From assembly GCA_963837945.1 (NCBI GenBank), contig CAWIQD010000003.1:1-64000 (forward strand): a stretch of 64,000 nucleotides of DNA, written 5' to 3'. The DNA is from CAVUBL01 sp963837945. GTDB taxonomy: Bacteria > Acidobacteriota > Thermoanaerobaculia > Multivoradales > DATKCC01. Of the stretch, positions 27,119-35,295 are shown piece after piece (positions within the stretch are counted from its first letter, which is position 1; each line of letters begins with the position of its first letter). The notes below the pieces were generated by a model. It had not been told where the DNA came from. It saw nothing but the letters and a program-made list of their open reading frames with translations, and made no database searches. The position numbers and the translations under genes were made by a program.

Positions 27119-28732
27119 GTGCCCTCCAATCGCGAGCGGGAGTCGACCGAAGAGCACGGGCCGCCGACCCGGGCCCGGCGCCTCGCCATCCTCACCGGGA
27201 TCGCGCGCATCGCGACCCGCGACCTCGAGCTGCGCCCGATGCTCCAGCGGATCACGGACGCGCTGGCGTCGCGTCTCGGCTGGGAGCTCGTGGCCCTGGT
27301 GCGGCTGGAGGAGGGCGCCCCGGCCCGGTTCGTCTGCGAGGCGCTCACGACGGAGCTGCCGACCCGGGTCCACGTCGGGTACAGCCGGGAGCTCGGCAGC
27401 GGAGTGGTCGGCCAGGTGGCGGCGACCGGCAAGCCGGTGCTCCTCGACGACGTGAGCACCTTCCCCGGCTTCGTCGACACCCTGCCGGGTGCGCGCTCCG
27501 AGATCTGCGTGCCGGTCAAGCACCGCGGCCGGGTGGTGGCGATCCTCAACGCCGAGAGCCGCCGGCCCGGGGCGTTCCGCGGCCAGCTCGCCCTGGCGCG
27601 CGGGGTGGCGGCGCAGGTCGCGGGCGCCATCGCCAGCGCCGCCCTCTACGAGGACGTCAAGGTGCGGGCGAGCTCGTTCGAGGTGCTGAGCGAGGTGTCG
27701 CGCATCGCCCTCGAGGCGGGCGAGCTCGAGACGGTCCTCACCCGGGTGGTCGACTTCGTCCACGAGCGGTTCCCGCTCGCCCTGGTGGCGATCGTGGTGG
27801 CCGACGAAGAGGGGACCGAGTGGCAGTACCGGGCCTTCGCGCCGCGGCGGGCGGGCCGGGGCCGCTGGGCCCGCCGGAGCTGGCCGATCGCGTCGGGGAT
27901 CGTGGGCCGGGCGATTCGCACCGGCGAGCCGCAGCTCGTGCTCGACGTCGCGCGGGATCCGGATTACATCGAGGTGCTCGGCGGAATCGGCGCCGAGCTC
28001 GCCGTGCCGATCCGCTCGCAGCGCTCGGTGCTCGGCGCGATCAACTACGAGGCGACCGATGGCGCGGTCTTCTCGGCCGGCAACCTGTCCCTCTTCCGGG
28101 CCCTGGCCGACCAGGTCGCCGGCGCCATCCAGCTCAGCCTGGTCAACCGGCGCCTGGTCGAGTCGCAGGAGGAGATCGAGGAGGCGAACCGGCGGCTCCA
28201 GGCGGCCAACCGCGCGCTCGAGGAGCAGTCCCGGCTCGACGGCGTCACCGGGCTCTCGAACCGTCGGCACTTCGACGAGCTGCTGGCGTCGGAGTGGCGG
28301 CGGGCGGCGCGGAGCCAGCAGCCGCTCGCCCTGGTGCTGGCGGACGTCGATTGCTTCAAGGCGTACAACGACTCCTACGGTCATCAGCAGGGGGACGCCT
28401 GCCTGCGGCAGGTCTCGATCGTGCTCGAGAGCGGTCTGCAACGGGTCTCGGATCTGGCGGCGCGCTACGGCGGCGAGGAGTTCGCGCTGCTCCTGCCCGG
28501 GCTCGACGAGGCGACGGCCGCCGAGCTGGCGGAGACGCTCCGCTCCCGGCTCGAGACGCTGGCGATTCCGCACCAGGCCTCGACGGTGGTGCCGCGGGTG
28601 ACGCTCTCCGCCGGGGTGGCGGCGATGGTGCCGGGGGCGAGGTCGGACCCCGCGGTCCTCGTCGAGGCCGCCGACCGGGCGCTCTACCGCGCCAAGCAGG
28701 GCGGGAGGAACCGGGTCCGGCGGGGAGGGTAG
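27119..28732 (+). CDS. GAF-GAF-GGDEF diguanylate cyclase
   Basis: 537 residues from GTG 27119. Two GAF domains (about 20-180 and 190-340), a coiled-coil linker (ESQEEIEEANRRLQAANRALEEQ) and a GGDEF domain with an intact active site RYGGEEFALLLPG (about residue 451). An RxxD inhibitory site (RVSD) stands five residues before it, so product inhibition by c-di-GMP is expected. The enzyme makes c-di-GMP from two GTP. No membrane segments: a soluble sensor whose GAF ligand is unknown. A strong Shine-Dalgarno is absent. Confidence 0.92.
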   Translation: MPSNRERESTEEHGPPTRARRLAILTGIARIATRDLELRPMLQRITDALASRLGWELVALVRLEEGAPARFVCEALTTELPTRVHVGYSRELGSGVVGQVAATGKPVLLDDVSTFPGFVDTLPGARSEICVPVKHRGRVVAILNAESRRPGAFRGQLALARGVAAQVAGAIASAALYEDVKVRASSFEVLSEVSRIALEAGELETVLTRVVDFVHERFPLALVAIVVADEEGTEWQYRAFAPRRAGRGRWARRSWPIASGIVGRAIRTGEPQLVLDVARDPDYIEVLGGIGAELAVPIRSQRSVLGAINYEATDGAVFSAGNLSLFRALADQVAGAIQLSLVNRRLVESQEEIEEANRRLQAANRALEEQSRLDGVTGLSNRRHFDELLASEWRRAARSQQPLALVLADVDCFKAYNDSYGHQQGDACLRQVSIVLESGLQRVSDLAARYGGEEFALLLPGLDEATAAELAETLRSRLETLAIPHQASTVVPRVTLSAGVAAMVPGARSDPAVLVEAADRALYRAKQGGRNRVRRGG

Positions 28733-28766
28733 GGGCGGAGGAGTCGGCCTGGGAGTCGACGGGTGG

Positions 28767-29398
28767 GGTGGTTGGGCCGGGGTCGCGCTCACACGCCCGC
28801 GGGTCGGGTGGCTTTCTCGGCGGCAGACTGCGCCGGCGAGAAACCACCGCGCCCCACGGGCTGCCCCCTCGGCGGTTGGAAGGGAGCGCTCCGGCGCGGG
28901 GTGGGAGAGGGGGAATGGCCGGAGGTGGGGGGACCCGACGCGTGAAGCGGCCGAGCTCCGTCTCGGCCGGCCCCGCTCTACGGCAGGCTACGGACAGTGC
29001 GGCATCGGCGGGTGGTTGGGCCGGGGTCACGCTCGCCACGCCCGCGGGTCGGGTGGCTTTCTCGGCGGCAAACTGCGCCGGCGAGAAACCACCGCGCCCC
29101 ACGGGCTGCCGCCTCGGCGGTTGGAAGGGAGCCCTCCGGCGCGGGGCGGGAGAGGGGGAATGGCCGGAGGTGGGGGGACCCGACGCGTGAAGCGGCCGAG
29201 CTCCGTCTCGGCCGGCCCGGCTCTACGGCAGGCTACGGACAGTGCGGCATCGGCGGGTGGTTGGAGCGGGGTCGCGCTCACACGCCCGCGGGTCGGGTGG
29301 CTTTCTCGGCGGCAGACTGCGCCGGCGAGAAACCACCGCGCCCCACGGGCTGCCCCCTCGGCGGTTGGCAAGGAGCCCTCCGGCGCGGCGGCGAAAAC
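28767..29398. repeat. 244-bp tandem repeat, 2.6 copies
   Basis: Units begin at GGTGGTTGG at 28767, 29011 and 29256 (periods 244 and 245 bp); the third copy is cut after about 140 bp. Each unit has a large imperfect hairpin: GGTGGCTTTCTCGGCGGC pairing with GCCGGCGAGAAACCACC (one bulge, one mismatch). Complete units also hold the REP-like hairpin (stem CGGCCGAG/CTCGGCCG, at 28948-28969 and 29193-29214). Copies differ by only a few bases. The stretch fills the space between the diguanylate cyclase and lemA and shows no gene-like frame. Confidence 0.85.
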
Positions 29399-29492
29399 GC
29401 GACCGCCGCCGAGTCCGGCCCCGGCCGGCGTGAAATGCGCGCTATCATCCTCGCGTACCTGGAGACAGACCGACTCGGGGGACGAGAAGACC

Positions 29493-30119
29493 ATGAGCAA
29501 GACACTGGGTTGTGTGATCGCACTCGTGCTGGGCCTGCTGCTGATCGTGGGCATCTGCTTTCTGTGGGGCACCGGCATGTACAACGGCCTCGTCGGCTCC
29601 GAGCAGGCCGTCGTCGCCCAATGGTCCCAGGTCGAGAACGTCTACCAGCGGCGCGCCGACCTCGTCCCCAACCTGGTGCGCACGGTCAAGGGCGCCGCCA
29701 ACTTCGAGCAGACCACGCTCCAGAACGTCATCGAGGCTCGGAGCAAGGTCGGCCAGATGAACGTCAGCCCGCAGATCCTGAACAACCCCCAGGCTTTCGC
29801 CCAGTTCGAGCAGGCCCAGGGCGAGCTCTCCTCGGCCCTCTCCCGGCTGATGGTCGTCGTCGAGCGCTACCCGGAGCTGCGCTCCGTCGCCGCCTTCCAG
29901 GACTTGATGGTCCAGCTCGAGGGCACCGAGAACCGGATCGCCGTCGAGCGCCGCCGGTTCAACGAGGTCGCCCAGGCCTACAACACCAGGATCAAGAGGG
30001 TCCCGGCGAAGTGGTTCATCTCGCTCCTCGGGTGGCCCTTCCAGGAGAAGGCCTACTTCCACGCCCAGCCCGGCGCCGAGCAGGCTCCCGAAGTCGACTT
30101 CGGCAACCAGGGTCGGTAA
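29493..30119 (+). CDS. lemA: LemA-family membrane protein
   Basis: 208 residues from ATG 29493: an N-terminal membrane segment (about 5-28), then the long helical-bundle domain with the family signature VAQWSQVENVYQRRADLVPNLVRTVKGAANFEQ and later NRIAVERRRFNEVAQAYNTRIKRVPAKWF. LemA proteins are anchored helical bundles of unclear function, often near TPM-domain proteins; none is seen here. TATCAT about 50 bp upstream, after the last tandem repeat, may be the promoter. Confidence 0.92.
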   Translation: MSKTLGCVIALVLGLLLIVGICFLWGTGMYNGLVGSEQAVVAQWSQVENVYQRRADLVPNLVRTVKGAANFEQTTLQNVIEARSKVGQMNVSPQILNNPQAFAQFEQAQGELSSALSRLMVVVERYPELRSVAAFQDLMVQLEGTENRIAVERRRFNEVAQAYNTRIKRVPAKWFISLLGWPFQEKAYFHAQPGAEQAPEVDFGNQGR

Positions 30120-30196
30120 GCGCCGGGTCCGCAAGGCGGGCCTCCGGCCCCGCGGTGGCAGGCAGCGTAGTCACGGCTCGGAGCTCGGGGCGGTGA

Positions 30197-30325
30197 TAGA
30201 TTCAGCGCATGCCGAAGTATGCGCGCGCCGTACCGCCTCCGCAGCGTGACGCGGCACGGCCCGTCTTCGTAGGAAGTTTCAGATGTTGCTCCGTTTCCGA
30301 AGAGCGATCGCTCTCGCCGGCCTGA
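30197..30325 (+). promoter_or_regulatory. -10 box and possible leaderless upstream ORF of the adaptor operon
   Basis: TAGATT (30197-30202) lies 6 nt before an ATG at 30209 that opens a 38-codon frame (MPKYARAVPPPQ...) ending at 30325, overlapping the start of the first adaptor gene (ATG 30283) in another frame. The geometry equals that of the leaderless genes in this window. The frame may be a regulatory upstream ORF or chance. Confidence 0.3.
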
Positions 30326-31545
30326 TCCTGGCGACCGCCTCCTGCGCGGCCCCGGGCGGCGCCGGACCGGTACCGGCGGCCGGTGCCACCGGCTCCGGGG
30401 GCGGTGCCCTGGTCGTCCGTCGGGGCGACTTCGAGCGCCGCGTCCTCCTGACCGGCGAGCTCGAGGCGGCCGAGGCCGCCGAGCTGATCGTGCCGCGCAC
30501 CCCGCACTGGCAGGTCGAGGTTCGCTGGCTGGCGGAGAACGGGTCGCCGGTCCAGGCTGGCGACCGGGTGGTCGACCTCGACAACTCCGCGTTCGCGAGC
30601 GATCTCGAGGACAAGGAGATCGCGCTCGAGGAGAAGCTCTCCGCGCTCACCAGCCGGAAAGCCGAGCTGGCCGGCGAGATCCGGGAGAAGGAGTTCGCGG
30701 TCGACCAGGCCCGTGCCGAGCTCGAGAAGGCCGAGATCCAGGCCAGGGTGCCGGAGGGCATCGTGCCGCGACAGGAGCTCGAGGACCGGCGGCTCGCGCT
30801 CGACAAGACACGGGCCGAGCTCGCCAAGGCCGGGGCCGATCTCGAAGCCAAGCGGCGCTCCGCCGACGCCGAGCTCGAGATCCAGCGCATCGAGATCCGC
30901 AAGGCCCGCCGCGAGATCGACGCGGCCCGCGGCGCGATCGGCCAGCTGACGCTCCGCGCGCCGCGCGCGGGCATCTTCCTGGTGGCCGACCAACCCTGGC
31001 AGCGGCGTCCCGTGCAGGTCGGCGACTCGGTCTGGCCGGGGCTGGTCCTCGGCACGATCCCCGACCTCTCCTCCCTGGTGGTCACGGCCCGCCTGCCGGA
31101 CGTCGACGACGGCGCGATCGCTCCGGGCATGGCCGCCCGGGTGGTCCTCGACTCCTACCCGGACGAGAGCTTCGAGGCGCGGGTCGAGGACGTCGCGCCG
31201 GTCGCCCAAGCGGAGGGCTCGTCCTTGCGCCGTGACTTCCGGGTCCGGCTCGCCCTGGCGCGGGTCGAGCCCGATCGCATGATCCCGGGGATGTCGGCCC
31301 GGGTCGAGGTCCTCGCGGAGAGCCGCGCGGGCGTCCTGCTCGCGCCGCGGGCCGCGCTGGTCCCGGCGGCCGGCCGGAGCGGCAGCGCGGAGCTCGCCGC
31401 CGGCGGGCGGGCGCAGGTCCGCCTCGGGCCGTGCAACGACCTCGAGTGCGTGGTCGAGGACGGGCTCGCCGAAGGCACCCGCCTGGCGCGGCGTGCGCCG
31501 GCGGCGGCGGGCGGGCAGCCGCCGGCGGCCGGGGAGCCGGGATGA
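30283..31545 (+). CDS. HlyD/MacA-type membrane fusion protein 1 (lipoprotein)
   Basis: 420 residues. Lipoprotein signal (RFRRAIALAGLILATASC). A lipoyl/barrel-sandwich half (RRGDFERRVLLTGELEA), a long coiled-coil hairpin (about 105-220, rich in KAELAxxIREKE heptads), the return half (LRAPRAGIFLV) and beta-barrel domains. These are periplasmic adaptors linking an inner-membrane pump to an outer-membrane channel. Its stop overlaps the next start (ATGA). First of three successive, divergent adaptors. Confidence 0.85.
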   Translation: MLLRFRRAIALAGLILATASCAAPGGAGPVPAAGATGSGGGALVVRRGDFERRVLLTGELEAAEAAELIVPRTPHWQVEVRWLAENGSPVQAGDRVVDLDNSAFASDLEDKEIALEEKLSALTSRKAELAGEIREKEFAVDQARAELEKAEIQARVPEGIVPRQELEDRRLALDKTRAELAKAGADLEAKRRSADAELEIQRIEIRKARREIDAARGAIGQLTLRAPRAGIFLVADQPWQRRPVQVGDSVWPGLVLGTIPDLSSLVVTARLPDVDDGAIAPGMAARVVLDSYPDESFEARVEDVAPVAQAEGSSLRRDFRVRLALARVEPDRMIPGMSARVEVLAESRAGVLLAPRAALVPAAGRSGSAELAAGGRAQVRLGPCNDLECVVEDGLAEGTRLARRAPAAAGGQPPAAGEPG

Positions 31546-32771
31546 GCCGGGCGGTGCGCATGGCGCTCTGGGCGGTCCTCCTGGGGACCGCCGTCGCGGC
31601 GGTGGTCGCGGCGCGCACGGCCGGAGGCGGCGGCAGGACCTGGGCGACCGTGCGGCGCGGCGACCTGATCCAGGCGGTCGCGATCGACGGCGAGCTCGAG
31701 GCGATCGATCCCCTGGTCGTCGGCCCACCCGGGATCCCCGGCCTCTGGAACTACCAGGTCGCCTTCATGGCACCGGAGGGGACGCGGGTCCACCGCGGGC
31801 AGCCGGTCCTCGCCTTCGACACCTCGGAGCTCGAGAAGCGTCGCCAGGAGCGGGCGCTGGCCCGGGACCGGGCGGCCCAGGAGATCGACAAGAAGCGCCT
31901 CGCTCTCGGCGACCTGCGGGACCAGCTCGAGCTCCAGCTCGCCCAGGCCGAGGCGCGGCGGCGCAAGGCGGACCTGGAGCTCGAGACCCCCGAGGAGCTG
32001 GTGGCGGCGAGCGAGCTCGCCCAGCAGCGGATCGACCGCGACCTGGCGGAGAAGGAGGTGGCCTATCTCGGCGAGCGGCTCGACCTCCTCGAGCGCCAGA
32101 GCCGCGCCGAGCTGGGGAGCCTCGAGAGCAGGCGGCGGGCGGCCGACGCTCGCGTGCGGGAGATCGACGGCTACGTCGAGCGGATGACGATCGCCGCGCC
32201 GCGCGACGGCGTGGTGGTCTACGCGAGCGACCGCGACGGGGCCAAGCACAAGGTCGGCGACCGGGTCTGGCGCGGCAACCCGGTCCTCGAGATTCCCGAC
32301 CTCGAACGGATGCGGGCGGCCGGCGCGATCGACGAAGCCGACGCGGGTGCGATCTCCGTGGGCCAGCGGGTGACGCTTCACCTCGACGCCCGGCCCGACG
32401 AGGCGATCGCGGGGCGGGTCGCCCGGATCGGACGCGCGGTCCAGCCCCGCTCACGGGTCGATCCGGTCAAGGTGGTGAAGGTCGAGGTGACCCTGGACCG
32501 GGTCGACTCCGCGCGCATGCGGCCGGGCATGCGCTTCCGCGGCCGGGTGGAGACGGCGCGGATCGAAAACGCCCTGCTGGCGCCGGCTCGCGCGGTCACC
32601 GTCACGGCCGGCGGCCCGGTGGCCCTGCGCGAGACCCTGTTCGGCGTCGAGACGGTCCATCCCAGGTTGGGGCGGCGGGGCGAGGAGGCGGTGGAGGTGC
32701 TCGGCGGGCTCGATGCGGGGGACCGCCTGGCCGTGGGCGAGGGGCCGGGCGGCGAGGAGGTCCGGCCGTGA
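31542..32771 (+). CDS. HlyD/MacA-type membrane fusion protein 2
   Basis: 409 residues starting at ATG 31542. N-terminal membrane anchor (MALWAVLLGTAVAAVVAA), no lipobox. VRRGDLIQAVAIDGELEA opens the lipoyl half, followed by a coiled-coil hairpin (about 90-205) and MTIAAPRDGVVVYAS returning to the lipoyl domain. The beta-barrel segment contains AAGAIDEADAGAISVGQRVTLHLDARPDE. About as diverged from adaptors 1 and 3 as they are from each other, judging by eye. Overlaps the next gene by GTGA. Confidence 0.85.
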   Translation: MSRAVRMALWAVLLGTAVAAVVAARTAGGGGRTWATVRRGDLIQAVAIDGELEAIDPLVVGPPGIPGLWNYQVAFMAPEGTRVHRGQPVLAFDTSELEKRRQERALARDRAAQEIDKKRLALGDLRDQLELQLAQAEARRRKADLELETPEELVAASELAQQRIDRDLAEKEVAYLGERLDLLERQSRAELGSLESRRRAADARVREIDGYVERMTIAAPRDGVVVYASDRDGAKHKVGDRVWRGNPVLEIPDLERMRAAGAIDEADAGAISVGQRVTLHLDARPDEAIAGRVARIGRAVQPRSRVDPVKVVKVEVTLDRVDSARMRPGMRFRGRVETARIENALLAPARAVTVTAGGPVALRETLFGVETVHPRLGRRGEEAVEVLGGLDAGDRLAVGEGPGGEEVRP

Positions 32772-34024
32772 CCGGCCGCGCAGCCTGGGGCGTGGCGCTG
32801 GTCGCCGGCGTCGCGCTCGCCGGCCTGGCCGGTCTCGGCGCCCTCGGGCCGTTCGGCCGCGCCGCCGAGGTGGCGACCGCCCGGGTCGAGCGCGGGGACT
32901 TCGAGCGCTGGGTGCCCGCCGACGGGGTGCTCCGGGCGGTCGAGTCGACCTCGATCAGCGTGCCGCGGCTGGTCGACTCGCCGCTACGCCTGGCCTGGAT
33001 CGCCCCCGAGGGCACCCTGCTGGCACCGGGCGACGTGGCGCTGCGGTTCGATCCGACCGACGTCGAGCAGACCCTGGCCGATCGCCGGGCGGACCTCCAG
33101 AGCAACGCTCTGCGCCGGGAAAAGCAGCGCGCGGAGTCGGCGAGCCGGATCGAGAACCTCGGCCGGGACGCCGACGTCGCCGCCGAGGAGCTCCGCCATT
33201 CGCAGGAGTTCGCGACCAAGGACGAGACGATCTACTCCCGGGTCGAGATCGTCGACTCGGAGATCGACCAGGAGCTCGCGGCCCGGCAGCTCGAGAGCGC
33301 CCGGGCGGGGCGCCGCCGCGAGAACGAGACGGCGGCCGCGGACCGCCGGCTCCTCGGCCTCGAGCGCCGCGACATCGAGACCGACCTCGCCCGTGCCCGG
33401 CGGATCTCCGACTCCCTGACGGTGCGGGCGCCGCACGCGGGGTATCTGGTCTACCAGCGGGACTGGCGCGGCGATCCGCCGCGGGTGGGCGACACCGTCT
33501 ACCCGGGTCAGGAGCTCGCCGAGATCCCGCGGCTGGGAGCGATGGAGGTGGAGGCCTTCGTGCTCGAGGCCGACGCCGGCGGCCTCGCCGAGGGGAGGCC
33601 GGCGCGGGTACGCCTGGAGGCGCACCCGGGGGCGGTCTACCGGGCGACGATCCGGCAGGTGGACAAGGTATCCAAGCCCCGTCATCCGGGCTCGCCGGTC
33701 CAGTACTTCGCGGTGGTCCTGGAGCTCGAGACCAGCGATCCGAAGCTCATGAAGGCGGGCCAGCGGGTGAGCTCGGAGATCCTGCTCGACGACCTCCACG
33801 GCGTCCTCACGGTGCCGCGCCAGGCCGTCTTCGAACGCCAGGGCCGGCCGGTGGTCTACCGCCGAGCCGGCGGCGGCTTCGAGCCGGTCGCGATTGCAAC
33901 CGGCGCCACCGGCCGTGGCCGGGTGGTGGTCACCGGCGGCCTGGCGGCGGGCGACCAGGTGGCCCTCGAGGACCCCGCGGCGCCCAGCCGGGCCGGCTCG
34001 CCGGCCGCCGGGGAGGCGCGGTGA
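32768..34024 (+). CDS. HlyD/MacA-type membrane fusion protein 3
   Basis: 418 residues from GTG 32768. N-terminal anchor (GVALVAGVALAGLAGLGALG). ARVERGDFERWVPADGVLRAVES opens the lipoyl half, then a coiled-coil hairpin (about 95-215), LTVRAPHAGYLVYQRDW, and a C-terminal barrel ending ATGRGRVVVTGGLAAGDQVAL, typical of MacA-type adaptors. Overlaps the permease gene by GTGA, so all four genes are translationally coupled. Confidence 0.87.
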   Translation: MTGRAAWGVALVAGVALAGLAGLGALGPFGRAAEVATARVERGDFERWVPADGVLRAVESTSISVPRLVDSPLRLAWIAPEGTLLAPGDVALRFDPTDVEQTLADRRADLQSNALRREKQRAESASRIENLGRDADVAAEELRHSQEFATKDETIYSRVEIVDSEIDQELAARQLESARAGRRRENETAAADRRLLGLERRDIETDLARARRISDSLTVRAPHAGYLVYQRDWRGDPPRVGDTVYPGQELAEIPRLGAMEVEAFVLEADAGGLAEGRPARVRLEAHPGAVYRATIRQVDKVSKPRHPGSPVQYFAVVLELETSDPKLMKAGQRVSSEILLDDLHGVLTVPRQAVFERQGRPVVYRRAGGGFEPVAIATGATGRGRVVVTGGLAAGDQVALEDPAAPSRAGSPAAGEAR

Positions 34025-35256
34025 GCCCCCGCGAGGCGGTGGCGAGCGCCCTCGAGCACCTGAGCGGCCACAAGCTGCGCTCGGCGCTCACCATGCTGGG
34101 CATGATCTTCGGCGTCGGCTCGGTGATCGCCATGCTCTCGATCGGCGCCGGCGCCGAGCGTCGGGCGCTGGCGATGATCGAGCGGCTCGGGCTGCGCAAC
34201 GTCCTGGTACGCTCGGTCGACCTCGACTCCGAGCGCCTCGCCGAGGTGCGCAAGAAGTCGCTCGGCGTCTCGCCGCGCGACGCCGACGCGATCGAGCAGG
34301 CGGTACCGGGCGTCGAGGCGGTGGCGCCGCGGGTCGCGATCGAGGTCTACAAGGTGCTGGCCGCCGGGGGCAAGACCGACGCTAAGGCGTACGGCGTCTC
34401 CTACCGGCAGGACGCGCTGACGGAGCTCGATCTCGCGGAGGGCCGTTTCCTCGATGCGGGCGACGAGGCGGACCACGCCCAGGTCGCCGTGATCGGCGAG
34501 CGGGTTCGCCGCGACCTCTTCGGCTTCGAGCCGGCGGTGGGCCGGGTGCTCAAGGTCGACGACGTCTGGCTGCGCGTGGTCGGGGTGCTCGCCTCCGGCC
34601 CCGGCGACGCCGAGACCGTCCAGGGGGTGGCGGTCGGCGGCACGGCGGACGAGATCCTGATGCCGGTGACGACCGCACGCCGGCTGTTCGACCACGACCC
34701 GCTGGCGGCGCCGCTCGACGAGATCGTCGTACGCCTCGGCCCCGGGGTGTCGCCGCGCGACACGGCGCGGGTGATCGACGGTCTCCTCGGCCGCCTCCAC
34801 GCCGGCGCGCCCGACTACGAGCTGGTGGTGCCGGAAGCGCTGCTCGCCCAGAGCCGCCGGACGCAGCGCTTGTTCAACCTGGTGATGGGCGCGATCGCCG
34901 GCATCTCGCTCCTGGTCGGCGGCATCGGCATCATGAACATCATGCTCGCGACCGTGCTCGAGCGCACCCGCGAGATCGGCGTGCGACGCGCGGTCGGGGC
35001 CCGCCAGCGGGACATCCGCTTCCAGTTCGTGGTCGAGTCGTTCGCGATCAGCCTGCTCGGCGGGGTGGCGGGGATCGTCGCGGGAGTGGCGATCGCCTGG
35101 GGAGTGGCGGCGTGGGCGGGCTGGGAGACGGTGGTCACGCCCGGCGCCGTGCTGCTCGCCACCGGGGTGGCGCTGGCGGTCGGTCTCGCCTCGGGGATCT
35201 ACCCGGCCCAAAGGGCGGCGGCCCTCGACCCGATCGACGCCCTGCGCTACGAGTAG
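34021..35256 (+). CDS. MacB/FtsX-type ABC transporter permease without ATPase domain
   Basis: 411 residues from GTG 34021. A membrane segment after LRSALTMLGMIFGVGSVIAML, a periplasmic MacB-like core domain (about 60-270), then three membrane segments around LVGGIGIMNIMLATVLERTREIGVRRAVGARQRDIRFQFVVESF, the hallmark of MacB/LolC permeases. MacB itself carries an N-terminal ATPase of about 220 residues; here it is missing and no ABC ATPase gene occurs in the window. The permease must use an ATPase encoded elsewhere. Expected role: export of a peptide, lipid or lipoprotein substrate through the adaptors. Confidence 0.9.
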   Translation: MSPREAVASALEHLSGHKLRSALTMLGMIFGVGSVIAMLSIGAGAERRALAMIERLGLRNVLVRSVDLDSERLAEVRKKSLGVSPRDADAIEQAVPGVEAVAPRVAIEVYKVLAAGGKTDAKAYGVSYRQDALTELDLAEGRFLDAGDEADHAQVAVIGERVRRDLFGFEPAVGRVLKVDDVWLRVVGVLASGPGDAETVQGVAVGGTADEILMPVTTARRLFDHDPLAAPLDEIVVRLGPGVSPRDTARVIDGLLGRLHAGAPDYELVVPEALLAQSRRTQRLFNLVMGAIAGISLLVGGIGIMNIMLATVLERTREIGVRRAVGARQRDIRFQFVVESFAISLLGGVAGIVAGVAIAWGVAAWAGWETVVTPGAVLLATGVALAVGLASGIYPAQRAAALDPIDALRYE

Positions 35257-35283
35257 CGGAGGTCACGCCGCGCTGCGGCGGCG

Positions 35284-35289
35284 TAGAAT
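35284..35289 (+). promoter_or_regulatory. -10 box of the acyl-CoA dehydrogenase gene
   Basis: TAGAAT, 6 nt before ATG 35296. Predicted transcript start coincides with the start codon (leaderless). No clear -35. Confidence 0.5.
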
Positions 35290-35295
35290 GGCCTC

